Positions 1-5,048 of a stretch of 5,048 bases of DNA are shown here, in pieces; positions within the stretch are counted from its first letter, which is position 1; the number at the start of each line of letters is the position of its first letter. Origin of the DNA: Pseudomonas sp. (GTDB taxonomy: Bacteria; Pseudomonadota; Gammaproteobacteria; Pseudomonadales; Pseudomonadaceae); assembly GCA_030654635.1 (NCBI GenBank), contig JAURXE010000297.1, forward strand, positions 1-5,048. The letters run 5' to 3'. The notes beneath the pieces are model-generated. The model had not been told where the DNA came from. It worked only from the letters and a program-made list of their open reading frames with translations, and ran no database searches. Both the position numbers and the translations under genes were made by a program.

Positions 1-933
1 CCTGAGGGTGGCCACAAGTTCTCCGGTTTGCCGCAGTTGCTGGGGCCACGCGGCTTTGATGACCTCTACGTGTACAACGGTAACTTCCAGTGGGACAACC
101 AGTCGGGGTTTTTCAGCAACCAAGGCATGACCACGTTTATCGGTCGTGAAGATTTCGTTAACCCGGTGTTTATGGACCCAACCTGGGGTGTGTCTGATCA
201 GGATATGTTCGATCGCGCGGCGCTCGAGCTGCAGAACAACTATGGCAAAAAGCCCTTCTATGCCTTGCTGCAAACCCTGTCCAATCACACCCCTTATGCC
301 TTGCCAAAAGAGCTGCCGGTTGAGCCGGTAACCGGTCATGGCTCAACCGATGAACACCTCACCGCCATGCGTTATTCGGACTGGGCCCTGGGCCAGTTCT
401 TCGACAAGGCCCGCAAGCAGCCTTACTTCAAGGACACCCTGTTTGTGATAGTCGGTGACCACGGTTTTGGCAGTGACGAGCAGCTTACCGAGATGGACCT
501 GTTCCGTTTCAACGTGCCACTGCTGTTGATTGCACCGGGCATTCAGGAGCAATTCGGCGCTACCAGTGGTGTGGTCGGCACCCAGGTCGACATCGTGCCC
601 ACCATCATGGGCCGGCTGGGTGGTGAAGTGCGTCATCAGTGCTGGGGCCGCGACTTGCTCAACTTGCCTGAAGGCGATTTGGGTATCGGGGTGATCAAAC
701 CTTCGGGCGGTGATCAGACCGTTGCCATCGTCTCGCCAGAACGCATCCTGATCCAGCCCAAAGGTTTTGAAACCCGCCTGTACGACTACCAGCTTGGCGC
801 CCACCCAAAAGCGACCCGAGTGGCGTTGGAGTTGGAGCCTGAGCTGAAGCAAAAGCTTGAAGCTTTTTTGCAAACGGCGACCAAAAGCCTGCTGGATAAC
901 ACCGCTGGAGTGGTCGACGGCAAGCCCGATTAG
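1..933 (+). CDS. LTA synthase family sulfatase / phosphoglycerol transferase, C-terminal part (5' truncated)
   Basis: The frame is open from base 1 to the TAG at 931-933, giving 310 residues; the start and probably an N-terminal membrane region lie outside the window. Family members usually have about 600-700 residues, so roughly half is visible. Seen here: an aromatic YNGNFQWDN stretch (residues 26-34) followed by GFF, as in the FYGG-x-FDNM region of LtaS-type enzymes; WGVSDQD (62-68), matching the family W-G-x-S-D-x-D motif; SNHTPY (94-99), with the histidine that binds substrate in LtaS; VGDHG (151-155), the Asp-His metal ligands of the alkaline-phosphatase/sulfatase fold; and QVDIVPTIMG (195-204). 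The nucleophile Thr lies upstream. Known: this family transfers phosphoglycerol from phosphatidylglycerol outside the inner membrane. Inferred: in a Gram-negative cell the acceptor is more likely a periplasmic glucan (OpgB-like) or another envelope glycan than lipoteichoic acid. The terminator at 968-996 ends the unit. Family assignment is firm; the substrate is unknown. Confidence 0.88.
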   Translation, partial: PEGGHKFSGLPQLLGPRGFDDLYVYNGNFQWDNQSGFFSNQGMTTFIGREDFVNPVFMDPTWGVSDQDMFDRAALELQNNYGKKPFYALLQTLSNHTPYALPKELPVEPVTGHGSTDEHLTAMRYSDWALGQFFDKARKQPYFKDTLFVIVGDHGFGSDEQLTEMDLFRFNVPLLLIAPGIQEQFGATSGVVGTQVDIVPTIMGRLGGEVRHQCWGRDLLNLPEGDLGIGVIKPSGGDQTVAIVSPERILIQPKGFETRLYDYQLGAHPKATRVALELEPELKQKLEAFLQTATKSLLDNTAGVVDGKPD

Positions 934-967
934 TCAATGGTTATAGCTTGTCCGCGTCCGCCGAAAC

Positions 968-996
968 CGCCTGCCTAGTAGCAGGCGTTTTTTATT
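968..996 (+). terminator. Rho-independent terminator after the sulfatase gene
   Basis: A perfect 7-bp GC-rich stem, CGCCTGC (968-974) with GCAGGCG (981-987), closes a 6-nt loop and is followed at once by TTTTTTATT (988-996). It starts 34 nt after the sulfatase stop and precedes the chemoreceptor promoter, so it should separate the two transcription units. Confidence 0.9.
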
Positions 997-1042
997 GGCT
1001 TGGAATACTCGGCTATCTGTTTTGCCATTACTGGCCGTTACC

Positions 1043-1069
1043 TTCAGGCAGCGACTAAGCTGCCGATAC
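1043..1069 (+). promoter_or_regulatory. Putative FliA (sigma-28) flagellar-class promoter of the chemoreceptor gene
   Basis: GCCGATAC at 1062-1069 matches the sigma-28 -10 element GCCGATAA at 7 of 8 positions. The -35-like element TTCAG (1043-1047) lies 14 nt upstream, the spacing found in TAAAGTTT-N11-GCCGATAA promoters; the -35 match is weak. Expected transcription start is near 1077, giving a leader of about 35 nt before ATG 1112. A chemotaxis receptor is a typical FliA-dependent gene, which supports the call. The spacer holds an inverted repeat, GGCAGC (1047-1052) with GCTGCC (1059-1064). A sigma-70 alternative, TATAGG at 1092-1097, has no convincing -35 and sits too close to the start codon. 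Confidence 0.6.
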
Positions 1070-1101
1070 AACGCATACAAATAACGCCTGCTATAGGGCT
1101 T

Positions 1102-1105
1102 GGAG
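1102..1105 (+). promoter_or_regulatory. Shine-Dalgarno site that fixes the chemoreceptor start at ATG 1112
   Basis: GGAG (1102-1105) lies 6 nt before ATG 1112. An in-frame TTG at 1100 would add four residues (MEYS), but it overlaps this ribosome-binding site and has none of its own, so ATG 1112 is preferred. Confidence 0.75.
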
Positions 1106-1111
1106 TACAGC

Positions 1112-2746
1112 ATGCTGCGCCTATTTGCCGATTTGGGTTTTCGTTGGAAAATTGCTTTGCCGATCCTGATCCTGGCATTTCTGCTAGTGCTGATGGGCAT
1201 CCTTGGGATGAGTGGGATCAATCAGGTGGCAGACTCCAGCAGCAAGCTGACCAGTCGTTATCTGCCGGCGATCAGTGTCCTGCTGAACGCCGATCGCGAC
1301 CTTTATCAGGCGCTGGTTGCCGAGCGCGGTTTGCTGGATGAGGCGGCAGGCGAACATAGCAATGATCTCAAGGCCGCCCACAGCGAAAACATCCAGCAAG
1401 CCTACGACCGGGTGCACAAGTATGCGGCGATGCAACCCAGTAGTGCCGCGCTGGATCTGGTGGCGGAGTTCGATCGTGGTTTCGAACGCTGGAAGGCCAC
1501 TTCGCAGAAGGTCGTGCAGCTGGCCGCGAGCGATCCGCAGGCCGCCAGCAAGCTCAGTTTCGGCGATAGCGAGAGCCAGTTTGCCAGCATGCGCGACGCT
1601 ATCGACAAGCTCGGTGAGCTGGAGGATACGGCAGCCAATGCCGAGGGTACTGCAGCCATTGCCTTGGGCGAGCGTTTGTCCTGGCAGCAGGGGGTGATTA
1701 TTGGCGTTGGTTTGTTGCTCTGCCTGGTGCTGGTGATTGGTTTCCCAAGCCTGGTAACGCGCCCGCTGGATAACCTGCTGAACCGGATTCAACAGATTGC
1801 CGACGGTGATGGCGACCTGCGGGTGCGTTTGGATGTGTTGTCGCGTGATGAACTGGGTCGTCTCAGTCTGGCCTTTAACCGCTTTCTCGACAAACTGCAG
1901 CCGTTGATCAAAGAAGTCGGGAGGGTGACTGATGAAGTGAGGTCCTCGGCGCAGAACTTGGCGGGTATGGCGGCGGCCAATGATCTGCTGATCAGCAGCG
2001 AACATGCGGCAGTCGATCAGGTCAGCACTGCTGCTACTGAGATGAGCGCGGCAGTGCATGAAGTGGCGCGCAACGCCCAAAACGCAGCCGATGCGGCGCG
2101 TGAAGCAGAAAAGCAGTCACGCCAAAGTGCCGAAGTGGTCGGGGCCACCATTAATGCGATCCGCCAGCTGGCCCATGAAGTGGAAAGCGCCTCGGACACT
2201 ATCCAGACCCTGGAACAGGAAACCGCCAATATTGGCGCTGTGTTGGCGGTGATTAAAGGTATTGCCGAGCAAACCAACCTGCTGGCGTTGAACGCCGCGA
2301 TTGAAGCCGCCCGTGCCGGCGAGCAAGGTCGTGGTTTTGCCGTAGTGGCTGATGAGGTACGCGCCTTGGCGGCACGCACCCAGGACTCGACCAAAGACAT
2401 CCAGCAGATGATCGAACGTCTGCAGTCTGGGGTGCAGAATGCGGTCAAGGCCATGCATTCGGGTGGCGCCCAGGCACGTGACAGTGTGGAGCGTGCGGCC
2501 GGTGTCGATCAGTCACTTAGCGATACGGGTGATTCGGTGCGACGTATCAATGACATGGCGGCGCAAATTGCCACTGCCTGTGAGGAACAGGGCAGTGTGA
2601 CCGAAGAAATCGCACGTAACATCAGTGATATTCGGGATTTGTCCGATGAGGCTGCGCAGAACTCCGAACAAAGCACTAGGGCCAGCATGCACCTCTCAGA
2701 GCTGTCCAGTTCCTTGGCGCAACTGGTTGGACGCTTTCGTGTATAG
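1112..2746 (+). CDS. Methyl-accepting chemotaxis protein (transmembrane chemoreceptor)
   Basis: A 544-residue chemoreceptor, complete, starting at ATG 1112 behind GGAG. In order: a short cytoplasmic head; TM1 at about 14-36; a periplasmic sensor of about 155 residues that appears all-helical and resembles the four-helix-bundle MCP class ([17 protein letters not shown] near 59-75); TM2 at about 194-215; a HAMP domain at about 211-266 (TRPL, then [10 protein letters not shown], then [11 protein letters not shown]); and the signalling hairpin to the C terminus. The tip [20 protein letters not shown] (384-403) followed by [15 protein letters not shown] (407-421) is the conserved CheA/CheW contact region. 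Glu/Gln pairs such as EEQGSVTEE (491-499) are likely methylation sites. The protein ends LVGRFRV, without a CheR-docking pentapeptide. Role: senses a periplasmic ligand and controls CheA, hence flagellar rotation. The ligand cannot be read from sequence. A FliA-type promoter upstream fits co-regulation with flagella. Confidence 0.97.
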   Translation: MLRLFADLGFRWKIALPILILAFLLVLMGILGMSGINQVADSSSKLTSRYLPAISVLLNADRDLYQALVAERGLLDEAAGEHSNDLKAAHSENIQQAYDRVHKYAAMQPSSAALDLVAEFDRGFERWKATSQKVVQLAASDPQAASKLSFGDSESQFASMRDAIDKLGELEDTAANAEGTAAIALGERLSWQQGVIIGVGLLLCLVLVIGFPSLVTRPLDNLLNRIQQIADGDGDLRVRLDVLSRDELGRLSLAFNRFLDKLQPLIKEVGRVTDEVRSSAQNLAGMAAANDLLISSEHAAVDQVSTAATEMSAAVHEVARNAQNAADAAREAEKQSRQSAEVVGATINAIRQLAHEVESASDTIQTLEQETANIGAVLAVIKGIAEQTNLLALNAAIEAARAGEQGRGFAVVADEVRALAARTQDSTKDIQQMIERLQSGVQNAVKAMHSGGAQARDSVERAAGVDQSLSDTGDSVRRINDMAAQIATACEEQGSVTEEIARNISDIRDLSDEAAQNSEQSTRASMHLSELSSSLAQLVGRFRV

Positions 2747-2752
2747 CAGGGC

Positions 2753-2777
2753 AAGTGCTTGTCTTAGATGCACTTTT
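2753..2777 (+). terminator. Weak hairpin with T-run after the chemoreceptor gene, possible terminator
   Basis: AAGTGC (2753-2758) can pair with GCACTT (2770-2775) around an 11-nt loop, and TTTT (2774-2777) overlaps the end of the stem. It lies 6 nt after the stop codon. The stem is short and the loop long, so this is only a plausible weak terminator. Confidence 0.35.
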
Positions 2778-2792
2778 AACCTTGCGTGGCGG

Positions 2793-2820
2793 TTGTAAGT
2801 TGTTGCCAGAGCGGTACAAT
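2793..2820 (+). promoter_or_regulatory. Sigma-70 promoter of the SRP RNA gene
   Basis: TTGTAA (2793-2798) and TACAAT (2815-2820, 5 of 6 to TATAAT) are separated by 16 bp. The bases after the -10 box are GGCGCGG, a GC-rich discriminator like those of stringently controlled stable-RNA promoters. The expected start is G2826 or G2827, about 24 nt before the inferred mature 5' end. A closer TTGCCA (2803-2808) is only 6 bp from the -10 box, too near to be the -35. Confidence 0.75.
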
Positions 2821-2850
2821 GGCGCGGTCTGCTGCAAGGCGGATGTTGTT

Positions 2851-2967
2851 ATGGTGGCCCTGCCGGTCCCCCCGCAACGATTACCCGTGAACCTGGTCAG
2901 ATCCGGAAGGAAGCAGCCACAGCGGGAACATCGTGTGCCGGGGTGTGGCTGGTGGGGTTGCCTCCAT
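2851..2967 (+). ncRNA. ffs: Signal recognition particle RNA, small bacterial type (4.5S RNA)
   Basis: The RNA component of the bacterial SRP. It binds Ffh and stimulates the Ffh-FtsY GTPases during co-translational targeting of membrane proteins. The diagnostic part is domain IV: GGTCAGATCC (2895-2904), the GGAA tetraloop (2905-2908), then GGAAGCAGCC (2909-2918), nearly identical to E. coli 4.5S RNA. Further along the rod, CCCCG (2870-2874) pairs with CGGGG (2939-2943), ACGA (2877-2880) with TCGT (2931-2934), and CCCG (2884-2887) with CGGG (2923-2926). The ends close with ATGG-T-GGC (2851-2858) against GCC-T-CCAT (2960-2967). The CCCGCAACG block (2871-2879) and GTGTGCCGGG (2933-2942) also match E. 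coli. The length of about 117 nt suits the small type. The exact ends are estimated from pairing; a covariance-model hit may be shorter, near 97 nt. One base in the domain IV internal loop, A2901, is G in E. coli. Confidence 0.95.
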
Positions 2968-2971
2968 CTTA

Positions 2972-2993
2972 AAGCCCGACATCACTGCGGCTT
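2972..2993 (+). terminator. Weak hairpin downstream of the SRP RNA, doubtful terminator
   Basis: AAGCC (2972-2976) can pair with GGCTT (2989-2993) across a 12-nt loop. It is placed where ffs transcription or 3' processing should end, but there is no T-tract after it, so function is uncertain. No better intrinsic terminator is visible between ffs and dnaX. Confidence 0.2.
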
Positions 2994-3131
2994 GTTAGCA
3001 CGAAAATACCTCATCTAAACCTGTCTTGAACGCCAAATGTTGCTCTTGTGCGGCAGTTAAGTGTTTTTCAGCGCGTTAATTCACGGCGAATACTCATGGC
3101 CTTGTGCTGTACGTCATCCTTTGTGCGCTGA

Positions 3132-3148
3132 CTGGCAGAACGGGTGCA
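3132..3148 (+). promoter_or_regulatory. Sigma-54-like -24/-12 motif upstream of dnaX (tentative)
   Basis: CTGGCAGAACGGGTGCA contains GG (3134-3135) and GC (3146-3147) at the 12-bp offset required by RpoN, and agrees with YTGGCACG-N4-TTGCW at all but three defined positions. The start would be near 3159, about 48 nt before the dnaX ATG. A housekeeping replication gene would not normally need sigma-54, so chance is a serious alternative. Competing sigma-70 reading: TAGGAT (3167-3172) with a poor -35, GTGCAA (3144-3149), 17 bp upstream. The rest of 2994-3206 shows no stronger signal. Confidence 0.25.
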
Positions 3149-3206
3149 ATTTGCCCCATGCTCCGCTAGGATTAGCCCTCTTCAGCTCCAGTCGCGATGG
3201 ATTTCA

Positions 3207-5048
3207 ATGAGTTATCAGGTTCTTGCACGCAAATGGCGTCCGCGCTCGTTCCGCGAAATGGTCGGCCAGACCCATGTGCTCAAAGCTCTGATCAACGCGC
3301 TCGACAGTCAGCGGCTGCACCATGCGTACCTGTTTACCGGTACGCGGGGGGTCGGCAAGACCACTATCGCGCGGATCATCGCCAAATGCTTGAACTGCGA
3401 AACCGGCATTAGCTCGACGCCGTGCGGGGTTTGTTCGATCTGTAAAGAGATCGATGAAGGCCGTTTTATCGACCTGATTGAAGTCGATGCTGCCAGCCGC
3501 ACCAAGGTTGAGGATACACGCGAGCTGCTCGACAACGTGCAGTACGCACCGAGCCGTGGGCGTTTCAAGGTTTACCTGATCGACGAAGTGCACATGCTCT
3601 CGTCGCACTCGTTCAATGCGCTGCTGAAAACCCTCGAAGAGCCGCCGCCCCACGTCAAGTTCTTGCTGGCCACCACCGATCCGCAAAAACTGCCGGTGAC
3701 CATTCTGTCGCGCTGCCTGCAGTTTTCGCTGAAGAACATGCCGCCGGAGCGGGTGGTTGAGCACTTGACCCATGTGCTGGGCGTTGAACAGGTGCCATTC
3801 GAGGTTGATGCGTTGTGGCTGCTTGGCCGCGCCGCCGATGGCTCGATGCGCGACGCCATGAGCCTGACCGATCAGGCGATTGCCTTTGGTGAGGGCAAGG
3901 TGTTGGCCGCCGATGTGCGGGCGATGCTTGGTACTCTCGATCATGGTCAGGTCTATGGCGTGTTGCAGGCGTTGCTGGAGGGTGATGCGCGCGGGCTGAT
4001 CGAAGCCGTGCGCCATCTGGCCGAGCAGGGCCCTGACTGGGCCGGTGTACTGGCCGAAATTCTCAATGTGCTGCACCGCGTGGCCATCGCTCAAGCCTTG
4101 CCTGAGGCGGTGGATAACGGCCAGGGCGACCGGGATCGAGTGCTGGCACTGGCCCAGGCGTTACCGGCCGAAGATGTACAGTTTTACTACCAGATGGGCC
4201 TGATCGGCCGACGCGACTTGCCGCTGGCGCCAGAGCCGCGCAGCGGTTTTGAGATGGTGTTGCTGCGCATGTTGGCGTTTCGCCCGGCTGGCAGCGGTCC
4301 ACCGCCTCAGGTTGCGCTAAAGCCCTTGGGGATCAGCCCGGCCAGTGCTGATCCGCAACCCCAGCCAGTGGCCGCCGTTGTTCTGCCCGCAGCGCCGCCG
4401 CCAGTTCCTGTAGTCGCAGCGGCGCCAGTGTTGCCGGAGCCCGCGCCCATGGTGGTTGCCGAGGCTCAGTCAGTCGCGCCGTTGCCGGTTGAGTCTGCAG
4501 TCGTGGTAGCGCCTTTGCCGGTCGAGCCCGCACCAGTGGCAATGGTCGAGATTGATCTGCCGTGGAATGAGCCACAGGTAACCGCTTTGTCGGTTAGTGC
4601 CCCTGAGCCCGTCGCAACTTATCAGGCTCCTGCGCACGCAACTGAAGCACCGGCTGTTGTTCAGATGGCAGCTCCAGTTGCAGCTCCGATGCCGTCTCCT
4701 CGCGATGACGTCGAGGACGAAGATGAGGATGCCGAGGACGATGTCATCGATACCGATGTCGCCTACGCCTACCTTGAGGCGCTGCCTGATGAAGCAAGCG
4801 AACCGGCCGAGCTGCTAGCCACGCAGGTCTTGCCTGCGGCCATGCCGGCCACCGGCTTGGCGGCGCAGTGGCTGGAGCTGTTCCCGCAGTTGGGCCTCAG
4901 TGGTTTGACTGGCAGTATCGCCGGTAACTGCAGCCTAGTGGCGGTGGATGGCGATCATTGGTCGCTGCACTTGGATCCGGCCCAGGGCGCATTATTTAAT
5001 AGCACCCAGCAGCAGCGGCTTAACGATGCGCTCAGCCAGTTTTATGGG
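3207..5048 (+). CDS. dnaX: DNA polymerase III tau/gamma subunit (clamp loader ATPase), 3' truncated
   Basis: 614 codons are open to the right edge without a stop; by comparison with E. coli tau, somewhat under 100 residues are missing. ATG 3207 gives the canonical MSYQVLARKWRPRSF and has a modest GGA (3199-3201) 5 nt upstream. Visible in order: Walker A GTRGVGKT (45-52); zinc-binding Cys64, Cys73, Cys76 and Cys79; Walker B VYLIDEVHM (122-130); sensor 1 near LLATTDPQK (153-161); the SRC arginine-finger motif (168-170); sensor 2 GSMRDAMSLTDQ (212-223); the collar-forming domain III to about 360; a Pro/Ala/Val-rich linker (about 361-498) with APLPVE twice (424-429, 435-440); an acidic block, DDVEDEDEDAEDD (500-512); and the start of the tau-specific alpha-binding domain from about 549. 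Role: it loads the beta clamp and, as tau, ties polymerase cores and DnaB helicase into the replisome. No A-AAA-AAG frameshift heptamer is present in the linker. In related genomes dnaX is usually followed by a ybaB-family gene and recR, beyond this window. Confidence 0.98.
   Translation, partial: MSYQVLARKWRPRSFREMVGQTHVLKALINALDSQRLHHAYLFTGTRGVGKTTIARIIAKCLNCETGISSTPCGVCSICKEIDEGRFIDLIEVDAASRTKVEDTRELLDNVQYAPSRGRFKVYLIDEVHMLSSHSFNALLKTLEEPPPHVKFLLATTDPQKLPVTILSRCLQFSLKNMPPERVVEHLTHVLGVEQVPFEVDALWLLGRAADGSMRDAMSLTDQAIAFGEGKVLAADVRAMLGTLDHGQVYGVLQALLEGDARGLIEAVRHLAEQGPDWAGVLAEILNVLHRVAIAQALPEAVDNGQGDRDRVLALAQALPAEDVQFYYQMGLIGRRDLPLAPEPRSGFEMVLLRMLAFRPAGSGPPPQVALKPLGISPASADPQPQPVAAVVLPAAPPPVPVVAAAPVLPEPAPMVVAEAQSVAPLPVESAVVVAPLPVEPAPVAMVEIDLPWNEPQVTALSVSAPEPVATYQAPAHATEAPAVVQMAAPVAAPMPSPRDDVEDEDEDAEDDVIDTDVAYAYLEALPDEASEPAELLATQVLPAAMPATGLAAQWLELFPQLGLSGLTGSIAGNCSLVAVDGDHWSLHLDPAQGALFNSTQQQRLNDALSQFYG

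Larger units (their letters stand above)
997..1108 (+). repeat. Imperfect 12-bp direct repeat, copies exactly 100 bp apart
   Basis: GGCTTGGAATAC (997-1008) and GGCTTGGAGTAC (1097-1108) differ at one base. The second copy carries the Shine-Dalgarno sequence of the chemoreceptor gene; the first lies just after the terminator T-tract. The two copies bracket the putative FliA promoter. The intervening bases are not repeated. This may be chance. Confidence 0.3.

Noticed and set aside
343..873. 176-codon open frame on the - strand
   Set aside because: It is antisense to the sulfatase gene, whose frame carries conserved catalytic motifs. There is no supporting start site or domain.
1100..1111. TTG start adding MEYS to the chemoreceptor
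   Set aside because: The TTG overlaps the GGAG ribosome-binding site that serves ATG 1112, and it has no Shine-Dalgarno of its own.
1000..1341. 113-codon open frame on the + strand starting at TTG 1000
   Set aside because: It overlaps the promoter region and the first 230 nt of the chemoreceptor in another frame, has no ribosome-binding site and shows no domain.
1184..2080. 298-codon open frame on the - strand
   Set aside because: It is antisense to the chemoreceptor, with no recognisable motif and shadow-type composition. The + strand frame has clear domains throughout.
2755..3018. 87-codon open frame on the + strand after the chemoreceptor
   Set aside because: It runs through the ffs promoter and the whole SRP RNA, so the sequence is explained by the RNA. 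The peptide has no recognisable features.
3197..3412. 71-codon open frame whose ATG lies 10 nt before the dnaX start, in another frame
   Set aside because: It overlaps the conserved DnaX N terminus and Walker A region. Its start overlaps the dnaX ribosome-binding site, and its peptide resembles nothing known.
3681..3692. CCGCAAAAACTG, a run of five A in dnaX, as a possible slippage site
   Set aside because: The reading frame is CCG-CAA-AAA-CTG, which is not an X-XXY-YYZ heptamer. It lies in the conserved ATPase region (residues 159-162), far upstream of where gamma would end.
3204..4094. 296-codon open frame on the - strand
   Set aside because: It lies antisense to the highly conserved AAA+ part of dnaX. 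The translation is rich in H, Q and R with no recognisable domain, typical of a GC-rich shadow frame.

Overview
The window looks like a stretch of chromosome from a Pseudomonas species or close relative. The main support is the DnaX protein, whose AAA+ module from about residue 1 to 360 matches my memory of Pseudomonas DnaX almost residue for residue. GC content is moderately high (high fifties percent by eye), which suits the lower-GC part of the genus, but no species can be named. All genes found lie on the + strand.

Layout. (1) Positions 1-933: the C-terminal half of an LTA-synthase/phosphoglycerol-transferase family sulfatase, cut by the left edge and followed by a strong intrinsic terminator at 968-996. 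(2) Positions 1112-2746: a complete methyl-accepting chemotaxis protein (two membrane segments, a helical periplasmic sensor, HAMP and signalling hairpin). A FliA (sigma-28) type promoter precedes it. (3) Positions 2793-2967: a sigma-70 promoter followed by the small bacterial SRP RNA (4.5S RNA, ffs). Promoter geometry predicts a precursor with a 5' leader of about 24 nt. (4) Positions 3207-5048: dnaX, encoding the tau/gamma subunit of the DNA polymerase III clamp loader. It is open to the right edge and cut inside the alpha-binding C-terminal domain.

The genes do not form one operon. The terminator at 968-996 separates the sulfatase from the chemoreceptor, and ffs has its own promoter. The 239-nt gap between ffs and dnaX has room for a separate dnaX promoter, but only weak candidates are visible, one of them a sigma-54-like motif. 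Functionally these are separate units: envelope polymer modification, motility sensing, protein targeting and replication.

I see no previously undescribed system. The window reads as ordinary core chromosome, with no mobile element, CRISPR array or tRNA. The points most worth a second look are the absence of an E. coli-type frameshift heptamer in dnaX, the promoter architectures upstream of the chemoreceptor, ffs and dnaX, and the role of an LTA-synthase-like enzyme in a Gram-negative cell.
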